Part shown: positions 45,482 to 58,200 of the stretch, piece by piece
Numbering within the stretch: the stretch's first letter is position 1
Layout of the letters: every line of letters starts with the position of its first letter
Assembly: GCA_954871525.1 (NCBI GenBank)
Contig: OX940864.1
Coordinates: 10,038,001 to 10,102,000 of the forward strand
DNA length: 64,000 nt
Source: Parietaria judaica
Taxonomy: Eukaryota > Streptophyta > Magnoliopsida > Rosales > Urticaceae
Direction of reading: 5' to 3'
The notes under the pieces: model-generated
Seen by the model: the letters and a program-made list of their open reading frames with translations, nothing else
Database searches by the model: none
Told to the model about the DNA's origin: nothing
Translations under genes and position numbers: made by a program

Positions 45482-48400
45482 CATGTCTCTCCTCTTCTTC
45501 CACTCCGTGAGTTTCTCTCTCTTCATTCCCTTTCTGGATTTTAGTTTTATGCTTCAATCTCGAATGCCCATGTGTTTATTCTCCATGAAAGCTCTTTCCT
45601 TGGTTCGTTTTCGGACACGTTTCTTGAATTTTTCTGGGTTTTTTATGTGTCGTTTAGTGAAGGAAATAGAGAAGATATTTTTAATTTTTAGTGTGTTTTA
45701 TCAAGTTCGTCGGAAAAAGAACATTGCTTTGATGAGTTCAAGGATAAGATTCACTCAATTGAGTTTCTTTCCAATCTCAGCTACATATTTAGGTAACATT
45801 TGAACGTCGGGACAAATCCCGGCAATTACAGAGAGCGGTCGATGTTTCGAACCGCTCGACGCAAGCTCAATTTCCATTTAACGCAATGTTTCGAATAATC
45901 AGGAAAAATAGTGAACATAGAGAGCTGAAAGATTGACTGTAACCGGATTCGTATTCTCTTGTTATGTTTTTTCGGAGTTCTGTTACCTTCTTTACAAGTG
46001 ACGATTCTCGAAGCTACAGTTATGAAACTGTCTTTGTTTTCTTTAATTTATTCTTGCGAATTGTGGTGGTTATACGGGTTTGTATTGAAGTTGGGAAAAA
46101 GGGACGGCTTTGAACTTTGTAGATAGCAGCTTTCGGAATAGGATAAAGATGGCAGCTTCTTATGTACGTTGATTGTTTTATCAATCGGAAAATAATTGAT
46201 CAGTTTCTAGTTTAAATTTTTGGGAAAGCATAGTTAATTAGTATGTTATAACCTTTTTGGGAAAGCATAGTTAATTAGTATGTTATAACCACGGAGAGAG
46301 GAAAAGAGTTCCAATGCGTGATGCTAGGAACTGGCCGGGCCAAGGAAACGGATTTGGTCACAAACTTAATTTATATATATAAACTACTCATGATGTTTTT
46401 TCATACTTCTGTAATACTTGTATTCAGGTCACAACTTTTTTGTTCCCATTTTTTTATGGGTTTCAGGTTGAGATATATATTTTTCAGGTTTGACATTTCC
46501 TGATGCACATTTATACGAACACAAGTCTGAAGTGTGGAAATTCCGGAGGTTCATGCTTCCATAAGAGAAGCTATAGTACTTTTTCTGGAAGGGCATGGAG
46601 GTCAATTAATTTGCTTGCCAACATGGCGAGGTATGCATAGTCTCTCTAGACGAGGTAAGCTCTCTGCAAAGTTGTATATAGATATCCACTAAATTGACCG
46701 GAAGTATTTCAAATAAAACCTTGGAAAGACTTCTATTAAAGGGATTGGTTTTGCCGATATATGAATTCATCTTTTAGGTTTTGTACTCTTTGGAAGTTCT
46801 ACCGAAACTGTATTTGTCTCTCCGAATTTTTAGCTATCTCAAGCATTGGTTTCCTGTTGTATTAATCTTCTAGGTTATAGTACCACAAAGATATCGTCCC
46901 TCGTAATGGAAAAGATCGAAAATAATGTCGTCACTAAAGACGACACGGAAGGAACGCATGTTGCAACTTCATATGAAGTTACCATGGAAGCACTTTCCTC
47001 TCTTATTACACGTAAGAAGCGTGGAGATAAAACACCCATTGGTGGTACGTATGGAAAATTGCAACGCATGTCAATGTATCTACAGGTAAGCGTAAATATT
47101 TCTGGAACTTTAAGAGCTTAGAAAATAACTGGAATAATGTGTTATCCGATTTATCTATCTATATATATATATATATATATATGTATTGTTGTATCGGAAT
47201 TTAAAGCTTGCATTTACAGTGTGTTCGCAACCGAGGTAGATATCGAACCGAAGAGATGAATTCTTGTTAGTTTTATTGAATAAATAGAATCGGATAACAG
47301 ACGTAATAGCCGTTCATTTGAGAAAACGATCCGAACTCTCCCCAAAGATGTAAGAAACAATATGCCAAAACTTATGTGCTGTCTCTCCTCCGGATTGGCG
47401 CCTGATATAGAGATTTGGAAACCCTGATCTCTCTTTTTTACAAACTACCGAAAATACCCTTAATAAACTAAAAAGTAAATGAGGTAATAATTTAATTAAA
47501 TCTAACATGGTGTTTTGACCGCAGATACTTGGATTGGAAGAATGTTTAGGCGAACTAAAGATTATTCACGTTGCCGGAACAAAGGGGAAGGTAGATAAAC
47601 TATGGCTTCTCAATAGATTATTCACGTTTTTTACAAAAATGCTTACACTTAATATCTATTAGCTATGTGCCTAATAGACTAGGTTAATTCACATCACATA
47701 AGACTATAACCAAGTGCGAACATAGCAATTATATATTTGAGTCTAAATTTTTTTATGATAAAGAAACTGAAGCTATATTTCAACAATTTATCGTTTCACT
47801 CGGTTTTTACTTATCTTTAGGCTTTGATTTGTTAATAACTCTAACTCTTATCACTTATGAATAGTTCATCGAAATGATTTGCTAGAAATATGAACTCAAT
47901 CTGATATTAAAGGCAATACAATTGTGACTTTTGTGCACGATACATTGGAAATTCGTTGGTTTGTAGTTTCAAAATCCCTTTTATATCGCAATGGATATCA
48001 TTTTAGCTTTGTAAATTATCTAATATGAAGAAGAAAAAAAACTGATACATGTTTTCTCTTAACTTGTCTCTGTTTATTTTACGGGTCGCCATTTCAGGGA
48101 TCAACGTGCCATTTCTCTGTGAAGAGAAATTTCTCCTCTACTTTTGGGATTGTTGGCACAAACTTGAGGTATATTCGCTGTTTTTAGTTAAAATTTGGAA
48201 GTGACAATATGTAAAAAATTGTCAAAGAGGAAGAATAATAGTAGGCTGAGTTCGGAAATCAACCCGATAGACGGCTTTAAATTATTCTAAATTCGGTAGT
48301 TTTGAATGTTGATAATTGGGCTTGGAATATGAGATTTGGTGGATACTCTGTGCACTTCAGTTGACTGATAATTTCATTTTATTATTTACATATTTATTTT

Positions 48401-51400
48401 AATAAATATTAGTTTCTCGATTCTAAAATTTGAATATGCTGGAAAATGTAACCGAAGATCTGCCAATGCCTCCATTGTTTCAGTTCCTTACAGTTAGCCT
48501 TCAAAATCTTTGTCTCTGAACAGGTATATATCAATGTAACATTTTATTTCCCAACCGCCCGGGAATTTTGTGGCCTTTTTGGGGCCAAAATCAGACCGGG
48601 CCTAAAACTGGGCCGCCCCAGGTTTTGAAAATATTTTTATATAACTTATTTACTAATAAGTAAAAAAAAAAAAAAAACCCTTCAAATCAAATAATAAACA
48701 TTGTCTAAAATTCAAACAGTACATGATTTAAGCTAAAAGATAGAACCCTAAAAGTTAAAATTATAATAAATCTATTAAATATATATATACTAAAAACAGG
48801 CCGGCCGGTTTTTGAAAGCCTCAGCCGGTCCCGGTTCCCAGTTTGTGCCATCATGCGAACGCTCTTGTTTAAGAATTATACTATTTATTATATTGCTTCT
48901 AAAACTAGTTTCTTTTGTATAGGTTGATGTTGCTATCATTGAAGTTGGCCTCGGTGGATTAAAGGATTCGACGAACGTGGTATGAATCTTATGACAGCGA
49001 CGAGAAATACGGTTTTCGTGCAGTGACCAGTTATCTAATCAAATAACTAACCATGACAGAAAATGATAAGGATATTTTTGTAATTTTTGCAGATTAAAGA
49101 ACCCATTGTTTGTGGCATAACTTCTTTGGGACTAGATCACACAGACTCATTGGGTTGGTGTCTTTATTCCTTCATTGTTTGAATTTATTTCCAAAACGTT
49201 AGTGTAAAAAAAGAGAGGAATTGTAACGGTGCTTTCTCGTGTTTTCTAGGAACAATTCTTCCGGAGATAGCTTCACACAAGGCCGGAATTTTCAAGGTGT
49301 AAATTCATTTGCCGAATGATAAAAGTCTCTAATGAATTGTCTAATATTTATTATTTATAGGCAAAGATATGAAAATTGACATTTTTTATTTTATTTTTTT
49401 CTGAATTTGGTTGCTGTCAATGAAGCCTGAAATTCCAGCATTCACGGTGTCGCAACTTCCCGAGGCTATGGATGTAATTACGGAGAGAGCCAGCGAGCTT
49501 AAGGTAATTACTTTAAGTTTAAATATTCCCCTTCAAGTAGAATTCTTCTGTTTTTCTTATAGGAATTTTACCATTAACCGAGATTAAAATTCAAATTCTT
49601 GTTTTAAAGGGCATTGCCGTCAACTTCTCAAATTCAAATTCACAATCTAGCTTACTTGTTATTGCAGGTTCCTCTAAATGTTGCAGCAAAACTAGACCGC
49701 AAAATGAACTCACCTTGTCTGGGGATCATCAGTTGATTAATGCCGGTCTTGCTGTTTCCCTGTGCCAATCTTGGCTGCAAAGAACGGGAAACTGGGAAAA
49801 GCTCTTCAAAAATGTCTGTTAAGTTTAATAAATGTCTTTTAAGTTTAATAATTCTCTTTCTCTTCCTTATATAACAATAATAATTCACTGCAAAATGGTA
49901 CGATTAGCTATAATTACATCAGCAATCAAACAAAATCACCAGTTACAAAATACGCCCTAAATTTCTATATTTCTACCAGTTTATATAATTGCATGTTTCC
50001 CATTCGGGTGAACAATTACAGAATAATATCGGTGTTTGATCGGCTTCATGCAGCACATTTTTTCCCAAACCAAATTTTCTTTTTCTCTGTATTAAATAAT
50101 TTAGATTTTTTCTATGCATGTTCTTCTTGTTATACTATAATTCATCAGTTTATTTGCCTGCCGTGTTCATCTATTTTTAGTTTAACTCTTCAGTTTAAAT
50201 ATTAATTACCTTATCTTTTATGTGATTGTCCAATATCAGCATAACTTGGAAGCTGATTTACCAGAAGCCTTCCTCCGAGGTCTCTCGAGTGCACGCATTT
50301 TGGGAAGAGCTCAGATAGTTCACGACATGTCTTCAATGTCGTTTAACTCGTCAATGGTGTCCGAAATTTCTTGTGGAGATCTAATTTTCTATTTAGATGG
50401 AGCTCATAGTCCGGAAAGTATGGAAGTTTGTGCTCAGTGGTTCTCTGATGCTATTAAAGGAAACGATAATCCGCTGAAATATAATGTCGGAGACGTAAAT
50501 ATGGATGATATTTGCAATAACGGTAAACTTCGACATCAACTCGGGAACATGAATGGCTCCTGCAAAGCATCAAGACAGGTAAAGATCGCAATAAGAGCAA
50601 AATATGTTGTCTAAAATATATATTTGGGTGCTTATGTAATGGTATTGTAAACATCTCGTAGATTCTTTTGTTCAATTGTATCGCTTATTCTTGATCTGTT
50701 TCGGTGATTTTTCGGATAGATTGAATGTGATTGTGCAAATGCGTTGATTTATACATCTGACAAATTTAATTAATTCCCAAGTGACAAGAATTAACAACAA
50801 TAAACATGATCGACTTGTGGTTGCGTATCATCATAGGAAAGGCAAAGCTGTCATTTAGTCTTTGAGTATTTAGTCCTTTAATGTCTCACTTAATATGTGA
50901 TTAAGGGTCTTTCAATCAATTAAGTCGCCAAGGGTAATTTAGTATTTTCACAGGGTCTTGTCTGTAGGGTTTTGTCCTTTCTTGCTTACCGTCATAGGAT
51001 AGGAGAGCGTTCGATCTTTTCGCTCAAATGAAAGGTTGAGATCTGTTTATCTTTATCTGCATCGAGTAAAGTAAAGGTTTTTGGATTCCCGTTGACCGAA
51101 TTTCTTGTGTCGGAATGGTGTTCAGATCCTATAAGAACACTAAGCAAGAAACATAATTTTAGGCCTATAATTACATCGATAATTCTGTAAATTAAGCTCC
51201 TAACTATCCCTAATTTACTATATGATTTATGTATCCTATAGTTTTCACCAAATAATCTTCCTATCAATTGGTCGAATATTCGGAAATAACTTTAGAATAA
51301 TTCAACCAATCAATTCGAGTCTCGATATATCATAATGGGAACTTAGGCAATTCCAGTGTAACAAAGGAAAATATTTATGTACACTGACCATTTATTTTTT

Positions 51401-52284
51401 AATTACCCATGAATATTGATGCTTTTGAGGATTGCATGATATGTGGTCTTGTTTAGGTACTCGTTTCTCGAAAGCGCTCTTTGTCCCGAGTATGTCTGCC
51501 TATAATAAAGTGACATCTGGCGTGTCGGTTATTCCTTCGAGCATTCCAAACAGAGACTTGTCATGGCAGCTCGGCTTAGAGAGACTCTGGCAGAAGATTG
51601 CCAACAACAAGGGTATACACGTAAACTCGTTGGCTTTAGAAATGCTAATTTCTCTGTATCTTTTGACCTCAAAATAAGCACTTCCTCTTTTGGTCGTAAA
51701 TTTCTTTCGTGCAGAAGTGCACGATGAAAAGCGCAAGATCGATGCTTCGACAGTATTGTCTCACGATTTTCTTAACGAGGAAGGTTATAATAGCAGCGCC
51801 GTGATGCCGTCATTGCCTCTGACGATAAAATGGTTGAGGGATTGCGTCAGGGAAAATCCCTCTTTAAGACTTCAGGTAAGATTTGCTTCTCAAATGATAA
51901 TGATACCTTAATAATTTAGTTTAATATATATTAAATTATGTCATTTTATGATCTTGTTATTGAATCATTTATTATGTTTAATTGTTATTTATTATTTACT
52001 AGCCGTCGTGTTTGGTCACATTTCCCGTTTAACATCGTAGAAGAATTTTTCCGGTCTAACTCTCGAATTATAGACCAAGTTAAGTTTATTACTATTCTTT
52101 CGGTTTGATAATCGGTTCGGGTCCTATCAGTTTCATTAGTGTAATTGGAACGAGCTTTACTCGAATTTTCCCACAATTTCTCTCTTTAACCGAACAATAA
52201 TTTTCTCGATGCGGAAACGTTCAGGTTCTCGTAACAGGGTCACTGCATCTGGTGGGAGATGTACTAAAACTTTTAAGAAGGTAA
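45482..52284 (+). pseudogene. FPGS: Folylpolyglutamate synthase, decayed copy
   Basis: FPGS adds glutamates to folate. Recognised exons: 46874-47085 (EALSSLITRKKRGDK), 47525-47590 (IIHVAGTKGKG, P-loop), 48098-48168, about 48443-48523, 48923-48979 (VDVAIIEVGLGG), 49093-49153, 49250-49296, 49426-49503, 49668-49820, 50240-50578 ([20 protein letters not shown]), 51457-51612, 51715-51875, 52225-52284 (VLVTGSLHLVGDVLKLLRR). Possible leader exons lie at 45482 and near 46505-46654. Several breaks show decay. The segment with the conserved SPHL/RERF region is missing after 48168. The exon at about 48443 is frameshifted between QFLT and LAFKIF. Another frameshift lies near 49702 before LSGDHQLINAGLAVS. 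The exon normally between 50578 and 51457 is absent, breaking the phase. Introns contain repeats. No intact enzyme can be made. Gene identity is certain and pseudogene status is very likely. Confidence 0.85.
48541..48880. repeat. Dispersed repeat in an FPGS intron
   Basis: GC-rich ends (ccaaccgcccgggaattttg, ggccgccccagg; aggccggccggtttttgaaa, cggtcccggttcccag) surround an AT-rich middle, as in non-autonomous hAT-like elements. Termini are not resolved. Confidence 0.4.
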
Positions 52285-55014
52285 CACAAATATCAGATTC
52301 TTTAGAGCAAAATTGCCCTTTTTCATTTTAAGCACAATTGCTTTGTATTTTTATTTTATTATTTCATATTGCTCCATAAAAACCTTACTTTAATACATAA
52401 TAGCTCACTCATTGGTGTGCGTATGTGTTATCATTGTTTGTTGCACGAGTAAAATGGTCATTTTTTTTAGAGAAGATTAAATTTCCCTTTAATGGAATAA
52501 AATATTAATTTTTTACCATTGTGAACTTTGTTCCCTTCCATTTTCAATTTTTAGCTCTCTTTTAATTATCACTGTAACTTTTACCTTTTCAAAAGTAAGC
52601 AACACATCAAAAGATAATGTGCCATATATGTCATATTACAATACAAATGGAAAAATAATAATTAAATCAACATCAAATATTGTTGTCAAGTTACTGATTT
52701 TTATAAATTGCAACGCAAATATCTAAATATAAATAAATACTTCTCAATATCTAATTTGTTCAAAAGTTTGTCTCAAGAAACATATTAAGTAGAGAAATTC
52801 GATTGTATAATTTTGATAGTATTTTTGCATAAAAATATATATATATAGTGTCATATTTAAATGATAAATAAACTGTCAATGTCTACCAAATTTATCAACA
52901 TCGATCAAATAAATTTTAATCTAGGCTATAATTTTTGCTACGTTTCCTATTTTCCAAAATGCTCAACTCCAAAAGGCTTAATAATCATACATTTTGAACA
53001 ATGATATAAAACGACCATCTTCATAATCATTATAAGTCTTTTTTTTTTTAAACGAATAATCATTATAAGACTTTGAATAGCTTAAATTGAATACATATAT
53101 GATCCTTATCCTATTAGTCTTTTTATTTTTAAGTGTAGACTAAGCACTTAGAAGTAGAACCAATAAAGACATAACAGCATACCCATCTTATACATATATT
53201 ATATTATTTAGAGATAATATCGGCAAAAATATCTAATTATAGTTAACTACCTCGACGAGTATCTGTAATTTTTTTTTGGTAAAAAAAGTACTAAAGTTCA
53301 ATTAAACAATAACTTCGTTTAGTTTTTTTTTTTATTAAAAACGATTATGAACCGTTCATAGATTATAACCTTCACTCAATTTTATATTTATTATATTCAT
53401 CTTTTAAATATTTGGGTCCTTTATTAACATTTTGACATAAATTAGACCGAATTATTGTTTTAGTAAAAAAAAAATTATGCTTTTCTTACAAGAAAAATAA
53501 CATTTACTCGCCAACGCAATTTATTTCTTATAAAGAGGCGACGTAATTTTTTTATTTTTTTTTTAACTAGACGAAAATGGTTTCGCAAAATATTACTTTT
53601 ACCGATTCTTTATAAAATCTCTAGGATTGTGGCGTGACTCATAAAGAGTCTTATCTCCCAAATGGCATTTGTGATGAAGCAAAGTGGTGAGATCTCAATG
53701 TCATTGTCTTCTTTAGTTGTAATGGGCAAATGATCATCCAATTCAGATTTTGGCACAACTATCCCATGAAATGGAGACAATTGTGCATTCAAGCCTTTTT
53801 ATTATTATTATTATTTTATACATGCTAAATATGTTTTCTCATATTCACTTCTAATTGATTATGCTAAACTTACCTCCTCTAAATTTTTGAAATAATAATA
53901 ATCATAAACCGTCTTTGTCTCCGTCGAGCTCCCTTGGCCGAAGTTCCCATGAAGCAGGCCATGACCACGTCTCGCCATTGCCACCGCAGCGTCTAAACAC
54001 CATGTCCCGCCACCAGCGCTAAAACTCGGCTCGCATTAATAGAGAATGACTTATGGCACAGGAAAAGTTTGGAGGGGTAAAATTAAATAAATAAATCATG
54101 TACTAATAAATAAAAAAAATCACTTATGTATATAAATATCAAGCTACACAACGGACAAGTCACGTCGCTGATTAGCTCACTCGGTATCGGTACTTTAAAC
54201 ACGGGTCATACTCACTTATCAACAAGAGTTTCGTATAAATTAGGCCGATTAAATAATATTTTCGCGTACAAAAACTTTCAATATTAAACCCATAGGTATA
54301 GTAATCTAGGGTTTTATTTATTAGTTTTGTTTAATAATCCTAGTGTTTTAGGCATCGCCATTTAATTTCACTGTTAGGCTAAGAGAATTTAGAGTTTTCC
54401 CGTTTAAGACCAACTACTGCATTTAAGAGACATTGCTGGATCAATTTCTTTTAAATAATCATTTTCATACAAACATATCTATAATTTTTATTTTTTATTT
54501 TTTTAATTCAAACATTTTTATGGCCTAAATATAATGCTAAATGCTTACGCAATTGCAGTGATATTGAAAAATTAGTTTGTCTAGTTTTTGAGAATATTGT
54601 TGAGAAAATATTCACTATATATTTAATTTATCGTTATAAATAATTGTTTGCTTTGCTATATAAATAAAATATCTCATCTTTATGGCACTAAATTAATTAT
54701 ACAGATTTCATAAAATTTCAAAAAAGGAAAAAAAAAAGTCCATGAAATTAATCTGGGGTTTTGCGTATCGTTACTGATAATATAAACATAAAAATTACAT
54801 ATGCCTTAAAGAAAAACAGATAAAATTTTACAAATAGATAAAATAATAAATAGTAAAAAATTTCGACTGAGAAAAATATATTCATGCCACCTATAAAATT
54901 AAATTACTAATTACTTACGTTTACGTCGCTACTAATTCAATTATTAATGAGAGAATAATTTAATTTAATTTAATGAAAAAATATTCATTAATAGCTATTT
55001 TTTATAAGTCAAAA

Positions 55015-55017
<3 letters not shown>
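52285..55017. other. Long AT-rich intergenic region
   Basis: No gene recognised. A short minus-strand frame at 53610-53792 (MNAQLSPFHGIVVPKSELDD) has gene-like composition but no known domain. A GC-richer patch near 53930-54030 is not open for any length. The end of the region is the promoter side of the glycosyltransferase gene. Confidence 0.4.

Positions 55018-55087
<70 letters not shown>
55018..55087. repeat. (TA)35 microsatellite
   Basis: Seventy bases of uninterrupted TA, 155 bases before the ATG of the glycosyltransferase gene, followed by a CT-rich leader. Confidence 0.95.
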
Positions 55088-55088
<1 letters not shown>

Positions 55089-55192
55089 CAGGAACAACGA
55101 ACAATAAACCTTCCCTTTCATTCCTCCTCTTCTTCTTCGTCTTCTTCGTCACTTTCAAAGCTCTTTCTCTCTCTGCAAACCGCCATTTATAT

Positions 55193-55267
55193 ATGCAGAG
55201 ACCTCGCGCTTGGCTCACCGCTCTCTCGCCCTTCATCGTCCATGGCGGGTCCGCATTCCGCCCTTAG
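55193..55267 (+). promoter_or_regulatory. Upstream reading frame overlapping the glycosyltransferase start
   Basis: An ATG 49 bases before the main start opens a 24-codon frame (MQRPRAWLTALSPF...) that ends at TAG 55265-55267, inside the main coding region in another frame. If the transcript includes it, it would reduce initiation at the main ATG. Confidence 0.45.
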
Positions 55268-58200
55268 ACCCTCCTCTTCGTCCTCTCTCTCGTCCTCGTC
55301 ATCGCAGGTCTTCGCCTCGCGGATTCTCTTCCTCCTCACGGTCCTTCCTCTAACCCTAGCCTGCTTCGCCTTCGTCCTCCAATGGCGGGGAGGCCTCACC
55401 GACCCCTTGGCCCGCTGGTCCCCCGACCGGGACCAGTTCCCCGGCATGACCGGCTTCTCCGACTCGCGCGCGCGGACGGCTAGGGCTTCCGATTGCACGA
55501 GCCCGCTCGCTCGCAGCCAGACGCCGACTTTCCCGTACTACAACGACTGGAGCTTCGATTACGCCTCCGATCTGAGACCGAAGGTTTGAGCTTTTCGTTC
55601 GCTGTTCTTCTTCTCTCTGATGCTTTCGCAGTTTAGCTTAGGGATTTGGTGATTGAGCTGAGGTTTGCATTGAGTTTTCTTGATTCTTGTCTTGCTTTGG
55701 ATCTGCCATGATCTGTTTTTTTCGTGATCGTACGCGACATAGATTCTCTTTGCTTTTCAGCAACCTTAGTGAAGGAATGTTGATCATGGCCATAGTGTGA
55801 TCTCTAGTGTGTGTGTATATATACACACACACACATACATACATATGTGTGTGTGTGTGTGTGTCTATTTGATTAATTTTTTTTGCTGATTTCCATCTTC
55901 AAGTGATCGTCTTTAATCCATAACAGACCATTTCCGCAAGTGAAATTAATCAATTGATGTATTTTTACTAAACAGTGTTCATTGCATATGTTAGAAACAG
56001 ATCTTTGTCATGTTTTGATCGAATTATTCTTTATAGGAAAATCGTTTGCTGATTTGATTTGGTTGTTTATTTCGATCTCAGTTAGATTGTTTTGTAAGTT
56101 TTCAATTTGGTTGGGTTTTCTATGTCAAGTATTATTTGGATTTTGTTTGTGAAATGCCGAAATCGTCTTTGAGCTCTTCTGAAAATCTGCTGATTCTTGG
56201 AAATATGATATGTCACGGGACGATTAACAAACCAAAACTAGCGAAAATAAACTCTACCAACGGGAATTTCACGAGAACGTGAATCACCATTTACTTTTAT
56301 TGCAATGCACCAACAAAAACCAAGTCCGGTATTGCGAGAGCACGAGCGTCGCTTTTCTGATTTGTTGTGTTTAATTGAATGAAATTTTAGAGTTTTGAAT
56401 GCAGTGGACTAAAGGAGAATTCAGTTGAACTCTTTGGTTTGGTGTATAATTTATAATTTTCCACTCTATCTATTGATAATCACGGCTCGTCATGCTAAAA
56501 AGCCCCTCTGCCTTTATGATTTTTCTTCTTCAGATATGTATTACCACAAGCACTTCTGCTGGTTTAGAGCAAATACTGCCATGGATCTTTTATCATAAAG
56601 TTCTCGGAGTTTCGTCCTTTTTTCTTTTTGTGGAAGGGAAAGCTGCTTCTTCCAATGTAACGAAAGTGTTGGAAACCATTCCGGTGCGTATATATATTTG
56701 CATGATTGCATCCCAAAATTATAGACCTGATAAGTTTTCTTTTTTCTATAACTATCTATATCACAAACTAAGTCCCTTTGGTTTCTGACATCAGGGTGTA
56801 AAAATTATATATCGAACACCAAAACTTGAGGAGCAACAAGCGAAAAGGTAGAAAATTATATTTTTGAATAACTGGTATATATTGGGTAAAAGAATCATCT
56901 TTAATTTACATGAACTGATTTATGGAGTTATTAGCCGGATATGGAACGAGACTTGGTTAGCGAGCTTCTTCTATAAACCGTGTAATTACGAGCTATTTGT
57001 GAAGCAATCGCTCAACATGGAGATGGCTATTGTCATGGCAAGGGTATGGATCGGTAAAGTGTTACATAAAAATGTGTATGTTTGTATATTCTTTTTCTCA
57101 TAGAACGGGCGTTAATTACTCCATTCTTGAATTTTTAGGAGGCTGGAATGGATTGGATTTTCCATCTTGACACTGATGAGTTAATACATCCAGCTGGCAC
57201 TCTAGAGTATTCGTTGAGACAGTTATTATCTGATGTACCTGGAAATGTGGATATGGTTACCTTTCCTAATTATGTAAGTACATTACTTAGGGGTGGATTT
57301 TATTTGTCAAGAACCGTTACCAAAAAATATTACTCCTCAAAGAAACCGATACCGGTTTCAACATATATAGATAAATGTTCTCAACATTTTAATTTAATAT
57401 TACTTTACCTCACTATTATGCTATTTTGATTTGGACTATTATATTGTGTTAATTTAGAGTATCTTATTTTGTTGATTTGAATTATGTTATTATGATTCAT
57501 ACATGTTTATTTTTTTAAATGCTAATTTGGTCCATGAAAAAGTTATCATCACCATTCACCCAAGCAAGTTAATATTTGAAAAGCAACAACTTGATTTATG
57601 TTGTCTAGTTTTTAGTACTGTAAAGTTAATTCTATGTTTAGTCTCAAATATACTTTGAAACTTTTTGGTCAAGAATTTTTATGCTATTACTTCTTACAGG
57701 AAAGTAGTGTAGAGCGGGATGATATCAAGGAACCTTTTAGCGAGGTACGCAATCCCGCGTGACTACATCTCTTTAGTTGCTTTGCACATCTTATTATCAT
57801 AAATAAATAGATAAGTATCTCTTAAAAGTTGCTATATATCAAAACTCCAGATCTAATGAAATACCTATTAAACCTTGTTTTTTCGATAATTAATTTGGAC
57901 TCATTTATGTTTATCAGTGGAAATATTGTTATACCTATTTTCATTTGTATAATTAAATTCAAATAAGTTCAACACTTGCTTTTCTGATAAGTAAATAAAT
58001 TTATATATTTTTGTTGATTTACGGTCAACATTGTTTCTCCTACTTGCCATAGGTTTCAATGTTCAAGAAGAACTATGATCATCTTCCAAAAGATGTATAT
58101 TTCGGTAATTATAAGGAAGCAACCCGTGGTAATCCGAACTACTTCTTGACGTACGGAAACGGAAAATCAGCTGCTCGAGTTCAAGATCACCTCCGTCCAA

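Noticed and set aside
50760..51320. Possible retroelement insertion in the FPGS gene
   Set aside because: I could not find matching ends or a target duplication, so no element is called.
53610..53792. A 60-codon minus-strand frame
   Set aside because: No start context, domain or neighbouring exon; composition alone is not enough to call a gene.
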